A stretch of DNA of 64,000 bases from NCBI GenBank assembly GCA_012729765.1, contig JAAYCM010000098.1:21362-85361 (forward strand). The letters are read 5' to 3'. The notes under the pieces are model-generated. The model was not told where the DNA came from and made no database searches. It saw only the letters and a program-made list of their open reading frames with translations. Both the position numbers and the translations under genes were made by a program. This DNA comes from Chloroflexota bacterium. Its GTDB lineage: Bacteria; Chloroflexota; Anaerolineae; Aggregatilineales; Aggregatilineaceae. Positions 39,563-47,528 of this stretch are shown here, in pieces. The first letter of the stretch is position 1. Each line of letters begins with the position of its first letter.

Positions 39563-39647
39563 ACACCCCTGGTGTGCAAATGGAGGGTTTGCGACTTTTC
39601 AGGCGAGGATGAGCGGATCAACCCTGGTCGACAAATGGAGGGTTTGC
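39563..39647 (-). promoter_or_regulatory. Candidate operator repeats upstream of the RibD-like gene
   Basis: Two identical 16-bp direct repeats, CAAATGGAGGGTTTGC, lie at 39577-39592 and 39632-39647, 55 bp apart start to start, about five helical turns. A dyad ACACC-CCT-GGTGT (39563-39575) lies next to the first. They fill the gap between the MerR-type regulator and the reductase gene, so they are likely binding sites for that regulator. Confidence 0.45.
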
Positions 39648-39689
39648 AGCCAGGGTGAGAAGACTGCCGGAAACGCGGCAGAGGGGGTG

Positions 39690-40439
39690 TTAGAAATGGC
39701 TTTTCGCCAGCAGCGCCTCTAGCTGGTCGATCACGTCCAGCCCGATCTGCTCGGCCTCGGCTAGCGCCGAGAGCCAACGGTCGGCGGCGTAGTAGACATC
39801 TTCGTCGGGGCGCGGCGTGTCGAGCATCGCGCCCAGGTTGTGACGCTGGCCCTGGTCGAACTGGATCATCATTCGCAGAATCGCCATAACGCTATAGCCC
39901 GCCTGCCGCAGCATCCGGATCACGCGCACGCGGCCCGCTTCCGCCGGGCCATACAGCCGGTAGCCGCTGTGCGGGTCGCGCGGGACTTTGAGCAAGCCGT
40001 TGCGCTCCCAGTTGCGCAGCATATCGGGCGAGACGTGCAGCCGGCGCGCCGTCTCCCCGATCCGCGAGGGTGAGCCGCCGCGATCGAGCGCTTTGCCCTG
40101 CGCCCACGCTTCGAGAAACGCGATCGCGGCCTCGGCCTGCACACGCTCGGAGCGCACCTGGGCCAGGTAGTTGTAGGCCCGCTCCAGCGCGCCGCCCAGA
40201 TCGCCGGCGGCAGCGGTCCGCACCGTGTCGAGCAGCAGCGGCTTGCAGATCCACGTGTTGTGCAGCGCGGTCCAGGCCAGACGCATATGCTCCAGATGAG
40301 TCTCGGAAAACTGGCGGTAGCCGCTGGGAGTGCGCGGGACGGGCGGCAGGAAGCCCCACGCCTCATACAGCCGGACAGTGTTGGGGTGAGCGCCGACAGC
40401 CTTGGCCAGATCGGTCGTGTATAGAAATCGTCGGGGCAT
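39690..40439 (-). CDS. MerR family regulator with two HTH domains
   Basis: 249 residues from ATG 40439 with GTGAGGA upstream. A standard MerR helix-turn-helix lies at about 5-55 (YTTDLAKAVGAHPNTVRLYEAWGFLPP, GYRQF). A second MerR-like domain lies at about 125-190 (RIGETARRLHVSPDMLRNWERNGLLKV, SGYRLYGP). Most MerR proteins have one such domain and an effector region, so this looks like an internal duplication. Being just upstream of the reductase gene on the same strand, it likely controls it. Confidence 0.85.
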   Translation of the reverse strand: MPRRFLYTTDLAKAVGAHPNTVRLYEAWGFLPPVPRTPSGYRQFSETHLEHMRLAWTALHNTWICKPLLLDTVRTAAAGDLGGALERAYNYLAQVRSERVQAEAAIAFLEAWAQGKALDRGGSPSRIGETARRLHVSPDMLRNWERNGLLKVPRDPHSGYRLYGPAEAGRVRVIRMLRQAGYSVMAILRMMIQFDQGQRHNLGAMLDTPRPDEDVYYAADRWLSALAEAEQIGLDVIDQLEALLAKSHF

Positions 40440-40605
40440 GGTCCTCACCGGATGAACACTCGAAGCACCGACCGCTTAGTATACCCGGTCTGGAGTCGCC
40501 TAACAGCCCTGGGTGCGCCATCGTCAAAATTGCTCAATCCCCGCCGCGCCGGGCGGGTGTACAATGATTTTTCAGAGCCTGAAAGCTGTCGTTAAGGGAA
40601 TAAGG

Positions 40606-40698
40606 ATGGCGAGTCAACACACCTATGCATCGAGCAAACCCTTGCCTCACCTGCGGCGCTTGCTGCGCTTTTTTCCGCGTGTCGTTTTATTGGGGTGA
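40606..40698 (+). CDS. Possible 30-codon leader peptide overlapping the ykgJ-like gene
   Basis: ATG 40606 has a good AGGGA ribosome-binding site and opens a 30-codon frame ([16 protein letters not shown]...) that overlaps the next gene's start in another frame. It may be a translated leader that couples ribosomes to the gene, or the sign of a frameshift at the gene's 5' end. TACAAT at 40560-40565 could be the -10 for both. Confidence 0.3.
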   Translation: MASQHTYASSKPLPHLRRLLRFFPRVVLLG

Positions 40699-41050
40699 AG
40701 CCGACGAAGCCCAGGGGGGAACCGTCCCGCCGGATCTGGTCGAAGAGGTCGATAGTTTCCGCAGTTGTATGAAAGGGACCAACCAGAAGCACCCGCGCTG
40801 TATCGCGCTGCACGGGGAGATCGGGCAGGAAGTGCGCTGCACGATTTACGACCGGCGCGCGACGACGTGCCGCGAGTTCGGCGTGACGTGGGATCGCGGG
40901 CACATCGTTTTCAGCGCCGAAGACCTGGAGCGCTGCACCCGTGCGCGGGCAGCGTGGGGCCTGCCGCCGCTCTTCGGTCCCGCCGAGGACCAGCCGCCCA
41001 CGAACACCGGGAACACCCCGGAGAACGGCCCGCAGCGCATCGCCAGCTAG
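40625..41050 (+). CDS. YkgJ family cysteine-cluster protein
   Basis: 141 residues. [10 protein letters not shown] (C7, C10, C13, C14), SCMKG, HPRCIAL, VRCTIY and TTCREF give the Cys cluster of the YkgJ/UPF0153 family, which probably binds zinc or an iron-sulfur cluster. The C-terminal 25 residues are low-complexity. ATG 40625 itself has no ribosome-binding site; the strong one belongs to ATG 40606 in another frame. Function of the family is unknown. Confidence 0.85.
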   Translation: MHRANPCLTCGACCAFFRVSFYWGEADEAQGGTVPPDLVEEVDSFRSCMKGTNQKHPRCIALHGEIGQEVRCTIYDRRATTCREFGVTWDRGHIVFSAEDLERCTRARAAWGLPPLFGPAEDQPPTNTGNTPENGPQRIAS

Positions 41051-41071
41051 AGCGGCTTCGCCGCAATACCG

Positions 41072-41770
41072 CTACGCCAGCCGCCGGATCGCGTTCACGA
41101 TCTCCGGCGGCGTTTTGTGCCGGGCGAGCGCGTTGAGCCAGATCACGATCTCGCCCGGCTGCCGCAGCACGATCCCACTGAGGTGCTGGTACTGCTTCAG
41201 GAAGGCCGCCGCGCTGGCAAACCCGCGCCGGGTAAAGAATTCCTCGGTCTTGCGCTCGGCAAGCTGGCGCAGCGTGACGCCCGCCTCGTTCAGATCGGCT
41301 TCGGAGATCGCGTCTTCGGCCACCAGCCACAGCAGGTTGACGATGCTGGGCGGCATCTGCCCGACTTTGTCACACAGCACGGCGGTCAGCTTGGTGGTGC
41401 GCGCCTCGGCGCTGCCGCCGTCCAGTTCCGTGCTGCGGATGCGCCGCACCTCGACATTGAAGGGCGTGTGTGTCCGGAACGTGACGGTGAAATCGGGGCC
41501 GCGCTGCTTCAGGGCAGCGTACTTCTCGTATTCGAGCGTAAAGCGCTCGTCGCGCAGCAGCAGCGCGGCGGTTTCCAGCTCGGCGCGCAGGTCCTGCACA
41601 CGGCCAGCTTCACTGCGCGCGTTCTTCAGCTTGGCGCGGATCTTCGTGCGATAATCGGTGGCGAAGGCCCGGTAGCGCCGCGAGCCGCGCACCCACGCTT
41701 CGAACTCCGGGTAGAAGCCGGGCCGGTAGCCGTCGAAGATGTCGTTGAGCAGGTCGTCGATGGCGGCCAT
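41072..41770 (-). CDS. Hypothetical protein, possible PD-(D/E)XK nuclease-like fold
   Basis: 232 residues from ATG 41770 (GTG 41782 is possible). The segment ALKQRGPDFTVTF then FNVEVRRIR (about 88-112) has the PD...ExR spacing of the PD-(D/E)XK endonuclease fold, with a preceding helical part. The C-terminal half is helical and includes LVAEDAISEADL and LKQYQHLSGIVL. No family was recognised; the nuclease idea is inference from one motif. It follows the cupin gene on the same strand with a short gap. Confidence 0.6.
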   Translation of the reverse strand: MAAIDDLLNDIFDGYRPGFYPEFEAWVRGSRRYRAFATDYRTKIRAKLKNARSEAGRVQDLRAELETAALLLRDERFTLEYEKYAALKQRGPDFTVTFRTHTPFNVEVRRIRSTELDGGSAEARTTKLTAVLCDKVGQMPPSIVNLLWLVAEDAISEADLNEAGVTLRQLAERKTEEFFTRRGFASAAAFLKQYQHLSGIVLRQPGEIVIWLNALARHKTPPEIVNAIRRLA

Positions 41771-41788
41771 CGTGTCGTGCACCCGGCG

Positions 41789-42094
41789 TTAGTAGGCGGG
41801 CGGCGCGTAGATGCTGAACGTCTCCAGCGGCGCGCCACCGGTGCAGCGGATCTCGTGCGCCTCGCCTGTCTCGATCAACAGCAGCACGCCCGGCGCAAGA
41901 TCGACCGTCTGGCCTTCGACCACTGCCCGCCCCTCGCCGGACAGGATATAGAGCCACTGGTCCTGGTCGGGATGCCGGTTGTCCGGCCCGCCCGTCGATT
42001 CGCCCACCGCCAGGACCATCGTCGCCATCTGCGAGCGGGCGGACGTGGTCAGGACGTTGAACCCTTCGGCGGGCTGGATAGTGTGTCGTTTCAT
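41789..42094 (-). CDS. Cupin domain protein
   Basis: 101 residues forming one small beta-barrel. The two cupin motifs are partly degenerate: HPDQDQWLYILSGEGRAVVEG keeps His and Glu/Asp-like positions, and VLLLIETGEAHEIRC keeps the second His. It could bind one metal ion. Start ATG 42094, with AAGGA upstream. It lies between the CopB-type ATPase and the putative nuclease, all on the minus strand. Role unknown. Confidence 0.85.
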   Translation of the reverse strand: MKRHTIQPAEGFNVLTTSARSQMATMVLAVGESTGGPDNRHPDQDQWLYILSGEGRAVVEGQTVDLAPGVLLLIETGEAHEIRCTGGAPLETFSIYAPPAY

Positions 42095-42113
42095 CGTGAT
42101 CCTTCCTTATAGG

Positions 42114-44405
42114 TTATGTGCTCAGTTCCAGGCGGCGCAAAAGCTGCGCGTTGAGCGCGACGATCACCGTGCTGAGCGACATCAGCAGCGCGCCCACCGC
42201 CGGCGAGAGCAGAATCCCGAACGGGGCCAGGACGCCCGCCGCCAGCGGCAGCGCGAACACGTTGTAGCCGGTCGCCCAGACCAGATTTTGAATCATCTTG
42301 CGGTAGGTCGCGCGGCTTAGCTCGAAGATGTTGACCACGTCGAGCGGGCTGCTGCGCACCAGGATGATACCCGCCGACTCGATCGCCACATCGGTCCCGC
42401 TGCCGATGGCGATCCCCACGTCGGCGCGCGTCAGAGCCGGAGCGTCGTTGACGCCGTCGCCCACCATCGCAACCTGCTTGCCCTGGCGCTGAAGCTCGGC
42501 CACCTTCTCACTCTTGTGCTCCGGCAGCACCTCGGCAAAATAGGTATCGATCCCCAATTCCTGCGCGACGGCCTGCGCCACCGCCCGACTGTCGCCGGTC
42601 AGCATAGCGACTTCGATCCCCATCGCGTGCAGGCGGCGCACGGCCTCGTGACTTTCGGCGCGCACCACGTCCGCCAGCGCAAATCCGGCGACCGGCTGCG
42701 ACTCATCGAACAGGTACACGACCGTCTGGCCCCGGTCCCCGGCGGCCTGCGTGAAGCGTTCCAACGGTTCCGGCAGGCGGGCATCGAGCATTTCCAGCAG
42801 GCGCGGCCCGCCGACATAGATCGCCCGGCCCTGGTGCGCGGCCCGGATGCCGCGCCCCTTGATCGCCTCGAAATCGCTGACCGGCGGCGGAGTCAGGCCG
42901 CGCTCTTCGGCGGCGCGCCGGATGCCGCGCGCGATCAGGTGCTCCGAATCGCCCTCGACGGCCAGTGCCAGTGCCAGCGCGCGATCGGCATCCCACCCCT
43001 CGACCGTCGCCAGATCGACCACGCCGAACTCACCCTCGGTCAGCGTGCCGGTCTTGTCGAAGATCACGGTATCGATCTCGCGCGCCTCTTCGAGCGCCAG
43101 CCGGTCGCGCACCAGAATCCCGTTGCGCGCGCCGAGCGAGGTGCTGATGGCGACGACCAGTGGGATCGCCAGCCCCAGCGCGTGCGGGCAGGCGATGACC
43201 AGCACCGTGACTGCGCGCTCCAGTACATCCAGTTCCAGCCCGACCGCCGCCAGCCAGCCCACGACCGTGATCGCGGCCACCGCCAGCGCGACGTAGAACA
43301 GCCAGCCCGCCGCTTTGTCGGCCAAAATCTGCGTCTGCGACTTGCTCTGCTGCGCTTCTTCGACCAGGCGCATGATCCCGGCCAGCGCGGTTTCGTCGCC
43401 GATGGCGGTCACGCGCACGCGCAGACTGCCGTCGCCGTTGATCGTCCCGGCGATCACCCGGTCGCCCGGCTCCTTATCGACCGGCTTCGACTCGCCGGTG
43501 ATCATGGCCTCGTTCACATCGGAGCGCCCTTCTTCGATCACCCCGTCAGCCGGAACGCTCGCGCCGGGCCGGACCAATACCAGATCATCCTGCCGCAGCC
43601 GGTCGAGCGGCACTTCTTCCGTTGAGCCATCCGCCTTCAGCCGCTCGGCGGTATCGGGCATCAGCTTCGCCAGTTCCTTGAGCGCGCCCGACGCCTGCCG
43701 CACGCTGCGCATCTCGATCCAGTGGCCGAGCAGCATGATGTCGATCAGCGTCGCCATCTCCCAGAAGAAGCCGCTCTCTGGCGTGACGAACAGCGCGAAC
43801 AGGCTGTAGACAAACGCGACCGTGATCGCCAGCGAGATCAGCGTCATCATGCCGGGGCGGCGGCTGCGAATCTCCGGCTGGGCCATTTGCAGGAAGGGCA
43901 CGCCGCCATAGAAAAAGATCGCGATGGCGAAGATCGGGCCGATCCAGCGGTCGCCGGTGAACTGCGGCATCTCGAAGCCGAACCAGTCTTGCAGCATCGG
44001 GCTAAAGAGCAGCACCGGGATCGTAAGCACCAGCGACACCCAGAAACGGTTGCGGAACATGATCTCGTGGCCGGTGTGATCGACGTGCGCACCGTGCCCG
44101 CCATGATCGCCGTGTCCGGCGTGCTCGTGCACATGGACCTCTGCGGGGGCGGCTGCTGGCCCGGCGTGCTCGCCAACGTGGACGTGCTCGTGAGCGTGTT
44201 CGTGGGTGGGCGCTTCCGGCTCCTGATGTTGGGGCCGGCCATGCACCGCGCGATCCATCGCCTGCTCCTGGGCGGTGCCCGCTTCTGCAGCCAGGGTTTC
44301 CGGCTGGGTGTGATGCGCGTGCTCGTGTTCCGGCGCATGATCATGAGCCTGGGTATGGTGATCGGTGTGATTGGGATCGTCGGGAGTCGTGCGGTGCTCG
44401 GACAC
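42114..44405 (-). CDS. copB: Heavy-metal P1B-type ATPase, CopB-like (CPH)
   Basis: 763 residues. The first 110 are a His-rich segment ([20 protein letters not shown] and more) replacing a CxxC metal-binding domain. Eight spans follow, with ITGES, the transport motif ACPHALGLA (CPH, as in Cu(+)/Cu(2+)/Ag(+) CopB pumps), phosphorylation site [15 protein letters not shown] and [10 protein letters not shown]. It should export copper or silver from the cytoplasm. Start GTG 44405 has AGGAGAA upstream. No copper regulator is adjacent. Confidence 0.92.
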   Translation of the reverse strand: MSEHRTTPDDPNHTDHHTQAHDHAPEHEHAHHTQPETLAAEAGTAQEQAMDRAVHGRPQHQEPEAPTHEHAHEHVHVGEHAGPAAAPAEVHVHEHAGHGDHGGHGAHVDHTGHEIMFRNRFWVSLVLTIPVLLFSPMLQDWFGFEMPQFTGDRWIGPIFAIAIFFYGGVPFLQMAQPEIRSRRPGMMTLISLAITVAFVYSLFALFVTPESGFFWEMATLIDIMLLGHWIEMRSVRQASGALKELAKLMPDTAERLKADGSTEEVPLDRLRQDDLVLVRPGASVPADGVIEEGRSDVNEAMITGESKPVDKEPGDRVIAGTINGDGSLRVRVTAIGDETALAGIMRLVEEAQQSKSQTQILADKAAGWLFYVALAVAAITVVGWLAAVGLELDVLERAVTVLVIACPHALGLAIPLVVAISTSLGARNGILVRDRLALEEAREIDTVIFDKTGTLTEGEFGVVDLATVEGWDADRALALALAVEGDSEHLIARGIRRAAEERGLTPPPVSDFEAIKGRGIRAAHQGRAIYVGGPRLLEMLDARLPEPLERFTQAAGDRGQTVVYLFDESQPVAGFALADVVRAESHEAVRRLHAMGIEVAMLTGDSRAVAQAVAQELGIDTYFAEVLPEHKSEKVAELQRQGKQVAMVGDGVNDAPALTRADVGIAIGSGTDVAIESAGIILVRSSPLDVVNIFELSRATYRKMIQNLVWATGYNVFALPLAAGVLAPFGILLSPAVGALLMSLSTVIVALNAQLLRRLELST

Positions 44406-44509
44406 GGGCGTTCTCCTGCTCCTTGTTCGGTGCCCAGATCATAAACATCTTGGGAATGGGCAGCACGCGCCAAATGGCGGATGTGCGGTAGGCCAAAGGG
44501 CTGATATAC

Positions 44510-44543
44510 AAAAAACCACCGGGGACCATGCGATCCCCGGTGG
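44510..44543 (-). terminator. Terminator of the LysM protein gene
   Basis: CCACCGGGGA (44516-44525) pairs perfectly with TCCCCGGTGG (44534-44543), loop 8 nt; six T on the minus strand (44515-44510) follow. It lies 32 bp after the stop. Confidence 0.9.
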
Positions 44544-44575
44544 CAGTTTGCGATGAGCTGTCAGCGAGAGGCTGG

Positions 44576-45313
44576 CTAGGCCGGAACCAGGAGCGTCTGG
44601 CCGGGATAGATCGTGTACGGTGGTTGGATGCCATTGATTGTGGCGAGAGCCTGCCAGGTGGTGTTGTACTGCCGCGCGATGCGGACCAGATAGTCGCCAC
44701 GCTGGACGGTGTAGCTGATGTAATTACCCGGCGGCGGGGTCTGCGCGGCAGGAATGACGAGCACCTGCCCGATATAGATCACATAGGTCGGCGGGATGTT
44801 GTTGGCCGCTACCAGCGCCTGCACCGTGATCCCGAAGCGCTGCGCGATGCTGAAAACGGTGTCGCCCGCCTGGATGACATAGGTTGTCCCGCCCGGAACA
44901 GGCGTCACCGGGACCGGAACGGGCGTGACGGGGACCGGGACCGGAGTCGGCGGTGTGGTGGTATCGGTCACGGGCAGGATCGTCACCGGCACGGTGGTCC
45001 AGAACGCGCCGGACGGTGCCCAGCCGACAATGCCGCCGGTCGGCAGCGGGCGCGATACCTGCAGCCAGCTCGCCGCCGCGTTGCGCCCGGTCAGGCAGAC
45101 CACCTCCCCGGTGACCAGAGTCGTCGTTACGCCAAACCCAAACGATGGTCCCGCCCGCAGAATCAGCATATCGTACATCACGATCCGGATTGGGCAGTCG
45201 GCGGTCCCCTGAGCACCCACGGGCAGCGCCGCGACTGCCAGCGAAACCAGCAGAATTAGCGCCAGAACGAGCGAGATATTACGCCTAGCGATAGCAAGCA
45301 ACTGAATTCTCAT
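44576..45313 (-). CDS. Secreted protein with SH3-like region and two LysM domains
   Basis: 245 residues from ATG 45313 with GAGGA upstream. A signal peptide ends near residue 34 (LPVGAQ). An SH3-like part (about 40-105: MYDMLILRAGPSFGFG, LTGRNAAASWLQV) is followed by a Pro/Val/Thr linker (PVPVPVTPVPVPVTP) and two LysM repeats (about 147-190, YVIQAGDTVFSIAQRFGITV; about 203-245, YTVQRGDYLVRIARQYNTTW). LysM binds peptidoglycan, so it is a wall-associated protein. No catalytic domain is present. Confidence 0.9.
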   Translation of the reverse strand: MRIQLLAIARRNISLVLALILLVSLAVAALPVGAQGTADCPIRIVMYDMLILRAGPSFGFGVTTTLVTGEVVCLTGRNAAASWLQVSRPLPTGGIVGWAPSGAFWTTVPVTILPVTDTTTPPTPVPVPVTPVPVPVTPVPGGTTYVIQAGDTVFSIAQRFGITVQALVAANNIPPTYVIYIGQVLVIPAAQTPPPGNYISYTVQRGDYLVRIARQYNTTWQALATINGIQPPYTIYPGQTLLVPA

Positions 45314-45438
45314 GGTGGTCCTCATTCGGATACTCAAGCAGGCGCAGATCATGGGAGTCTTAGCTTATTTATTTATACAGTACGTGCAGTTGTCTGGCAA
45401 GCGCGCAAGTAAAAGTACGGCTCAGGATAAACCGGCAC

Positions 45439-45469
45439 TTGACAAATAGGGGGGAATCAGGGTTACAAT
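45439..45469 (+). promoter_or_regulatory. Promoter of a short plus-strand RNA
   Basis: Perfect TTGACA (45439-45444) and TACAAT (45464-45469) with a 19-bp spacer, longer than the usual 17; taking TTACAA as -10 gives 18. Expected start near 45476. Confidence 0.6.
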
Positions 45470-45475
45470 ATTCAC

Positions 45476-45553
45476 GTCCACAGCCGCAACGGCTGTTTGC
45501 GACGCGCATCATCGACCAGCCCCGCCGCAAGTATCTTGCACGGGGCTTTTATC
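45476..45553 (+). ncRNA. Candidate small RNA of about 78 nt
   Basis: Begins just after the promoter and contains hairpin CAGCCG-CAA-CGGCTG (45481-45495), a single-stranded stretch GTTTGCGACGCGCATCATCG-like (45494-45514), and the terminator hairpin. No reading frame is plausible. The plus strand has no gene nearby for the promoter to serve: flanking genes on both sides are on the minus strand. No family was recognised. Confidence 0.55.
45518..45550 (+). terminator. Terminator of the small RNA
   Basis: AGCCCCG (45518-45524) with CGGGGCT (45541-45547) and inner GCAAG/CTTGC around a TAT loop; TTTTATCTT follows. Not a terminator on the minus strand, which lacks a T-run. Confidence 0.75.
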
Positions 45554-45568
45554 TTCCTGGGGCGGCGG

Positions 45569-47461
45569 CTAGTCAGCGCGTGCTTCGGGCGGAATCACCT
45601 CGTAGACCTGCGCGCCGTCCTGCTCGTAGACCAGGCGCAGAAAGGGGACTTCGTTCAGCCCGTTAGGGGTATAATGCGCGGCTTCGTCCACCGGCGGGCG
45701 CCAGCGTAAAGCACCATCCAGGCTGGCGGGGTTACCAATCACCTGCGGGACGAGCACATACCGGACTCCAAGCTCGTCCAGTAGCTCCAGATAGGTATCA
45801 TTATCCGGCTGCCGCCAGAAATCGCGCAGCGCGTCCTGCCAGCGCAGCACAAAACCGCTGTTCTGGAAAAACGGCTGTGGGCGGAAGTAGAGCGTGTCGC
45901 GCTCTGCGATCACCGGCGCCCAGTCGCCCTCGTGCGGCCCCGGATGGTTGAGGATGCGCGCGCCGGCGGGAGCGTTGTCGCGCAGCCAGCGCATCGCGTC
46001 CACATCCGCCGACGACGCGAACGCGCCGTAAAAATCGACGTGCTCGCGGCTCGCGTCCAGCAGCGGATCGAAGAACACCACGCCCAGCACGATCCCGACC
46101 AGCGCCAACGCCAACACCGGCAGCGCCAGCCGCCGCACCCAGCGATCAAAGCGCTCCCCACCCAGCCGGTCGGCCAGCCACACCAGCGCCAGCCCGCCCA
46201 ACACGGTATAGGGGATGATCGGTCCGTGCCACGCCAGACTGAAGGGGTAATCGTACTTGAGCAGTGGGGCCAGCAGATCGGGGAACGTCTCTTCCAGCCA
46301 GCCGAGCATCGAGAATTCGACGATCGCCACCAGCCACACGATCATCAGCAGGTGCGCCGGGCGGCGCCGCCGCAGGCCGATCAACAGGCCGACCAAGGCC
46401 AGCACCACGACCGCCCCGCCGTGCATCAGTATCATCGTGCGCCAGTGATCCAGATCGGTCGTGAACGGAGATTCGATCCCGCCCGCCAGCAGATCGCGCA
46501 GGCTGTCCAGCCAGGGCAGCGTAATCCCCAGCGCGACAAGCGGGATCACGACCGCCAGCACCAGCCAGCCGCGCAGTCCGGGCCGGGGCCGGGCAAAGAC
46601 GAGCAGCACCAGCCAGGGCACATAGCCGATCACCAGCGCGAGCGTCGTATCCGGCTGGCTGAGCGGCACCCCGGCCAGGCAGATCGCGGCGAACAGCGCG
46701 CTCGACCAACGCCGCGATTCCAGAAAGTGCACGACGAAGGTGATGAACGCCAGCGAGAACAGCAGCGCCAGCAGCGCCGTGTAATGCGCGTCCATGAAGG
46801 CCGTGATCAGCCCGGTACCGATCACCGCCGCCAGCATCAGGCCGCGTCCGGCGCGCGGGCCGCCCAGCTCGCTGCCGAGATCGTAGGCCGTCCAGACGAA
46901 CAGCACCGCCGTCAGCGCGCTGAACGCGAGCTGTAACGCGGCGATGTCGGGATCGAGCAGGGCGCTCAGGTGCGCGATCAGGCCGATATAGCCGGGGGAA
47001 TAGAGGTAGTCGATCTCCGGGTGCCAGGGCGCGAGCGAGGTGTAGTCCTGCCCTTCGCGCAGCATCAGCGCCAGGTAGCCGAAGCCCTGCGCGTCGGTAT
47101 CGAGCGGGACCGGCAGCACCCACACCAGCGCACCGAACAGCGCGATCACGACCACCAGAAACGCCAGATCGCGCCCACCCGGCCAGACCCACGCCGGCAG
47201 ATCAGGATGCCGGGTATAACGCCGCGCCGCCACACTCGCGCCGATCACCACCAGGGCAAACGCCACCAGCCAGATCGCGCTCGCCAGCGAAACAGACCAG
47301 CCCGCCAGCGGCGCGGCAAACCATGTGCCATCGACAATTAGGGCCAGGAAGAGCGCCGCGCCCAGGCCGATCCGGGCGCCGCGTGTGGGCAGCAGCGACG
47401 CAGCCAGCGTGCCCGCTCCCAGCGCGACGACGACCAGTATCAGGTACACCAGAAGGCTCAT
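45569..47461 (-). CDS. Large multi-pass membrane protein, GT39/dolichyl-mannose transferase-like
   Basis: 630 residues with about twelve spans to about residue 480, followed by a soluble end containing MRWLRDNAPAGARILN and LLDELGVRYVLVP. In the first big loop lie VPLDTDAQGFGYLALMLREGQDYTSLAPWHPEIDYLYSPG-type features: an Asp-rich loop with a Tyr/Pro run, like GT-C fold transferases. Unlike classical family members it lacks a clear DE pair. It lies at the downstream edge of the polysaccharide locus. Substrate unknown. Confidence 0.7.
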   Translation of the reverse strand: MSLLVYLILVVVALGAGTLAASLLPTRGARIGLGAALFLALIVDGTWFAAPLAGWSVSLASAIWLVAFALVVIGASVAARRYTRHPDLPAWVWPGGRDLAFLVVVIALFGALVWVLPVPLDTDAQGFGYLALMLREGQDYTSLAPWHPEIDYLYSPGYIGLIAHLSALLDPDIAALQLAFSALTAVLFVWTAYDLGSELGGPRAGRGLMLAAVIGTGLITAFMDAHYTALLALLFSLAFITFVVHFLESRRWSSALFAAICLAGVPLSQPDTTLALVIGYVPWLVLLVFARPRPGLRGWLVLAVVIPLVALGITLPWLDSLRDLLAGGIESPFTTDLDHWRTMILMHGGAVVVLALVGLLIGLRRRRPAHLLMIVWLVAIVEFSMLGWLEETFPDLLAPLLKYDYPFSLAWHGPIIPYTVLGGLALVWLADRLGGERFDRWVRRLALPVLALALVGIVLGVVFFDPLLDASREHVDFYGAFASSADVDAMRWLRDNAPAGARILNHPGPHEGDWAPVIAERDTLYFRPQPFFQNSGFVLRWQDALRDFWRQPDNDTYLELLDELGVRYVLVPQVIGNPASLDGALRWRPPVDEAAHYTPNGLNEVPFLRLVYEQDGAQVYEVIPPEARAD

Positions 47462-47528
47462 GCCGCATCCTGACCATTACAGCGGCGGGCGGGCCATCCA
47501 GTCAGGCCGCGCACCCCCAGACTATAGT

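Noticed and set aside
39577..39647. CRISPR-like repeat pair
   Set aside because: Only two 16-bp copies, no array and no cas genes nearby; regulatory sites fit better.
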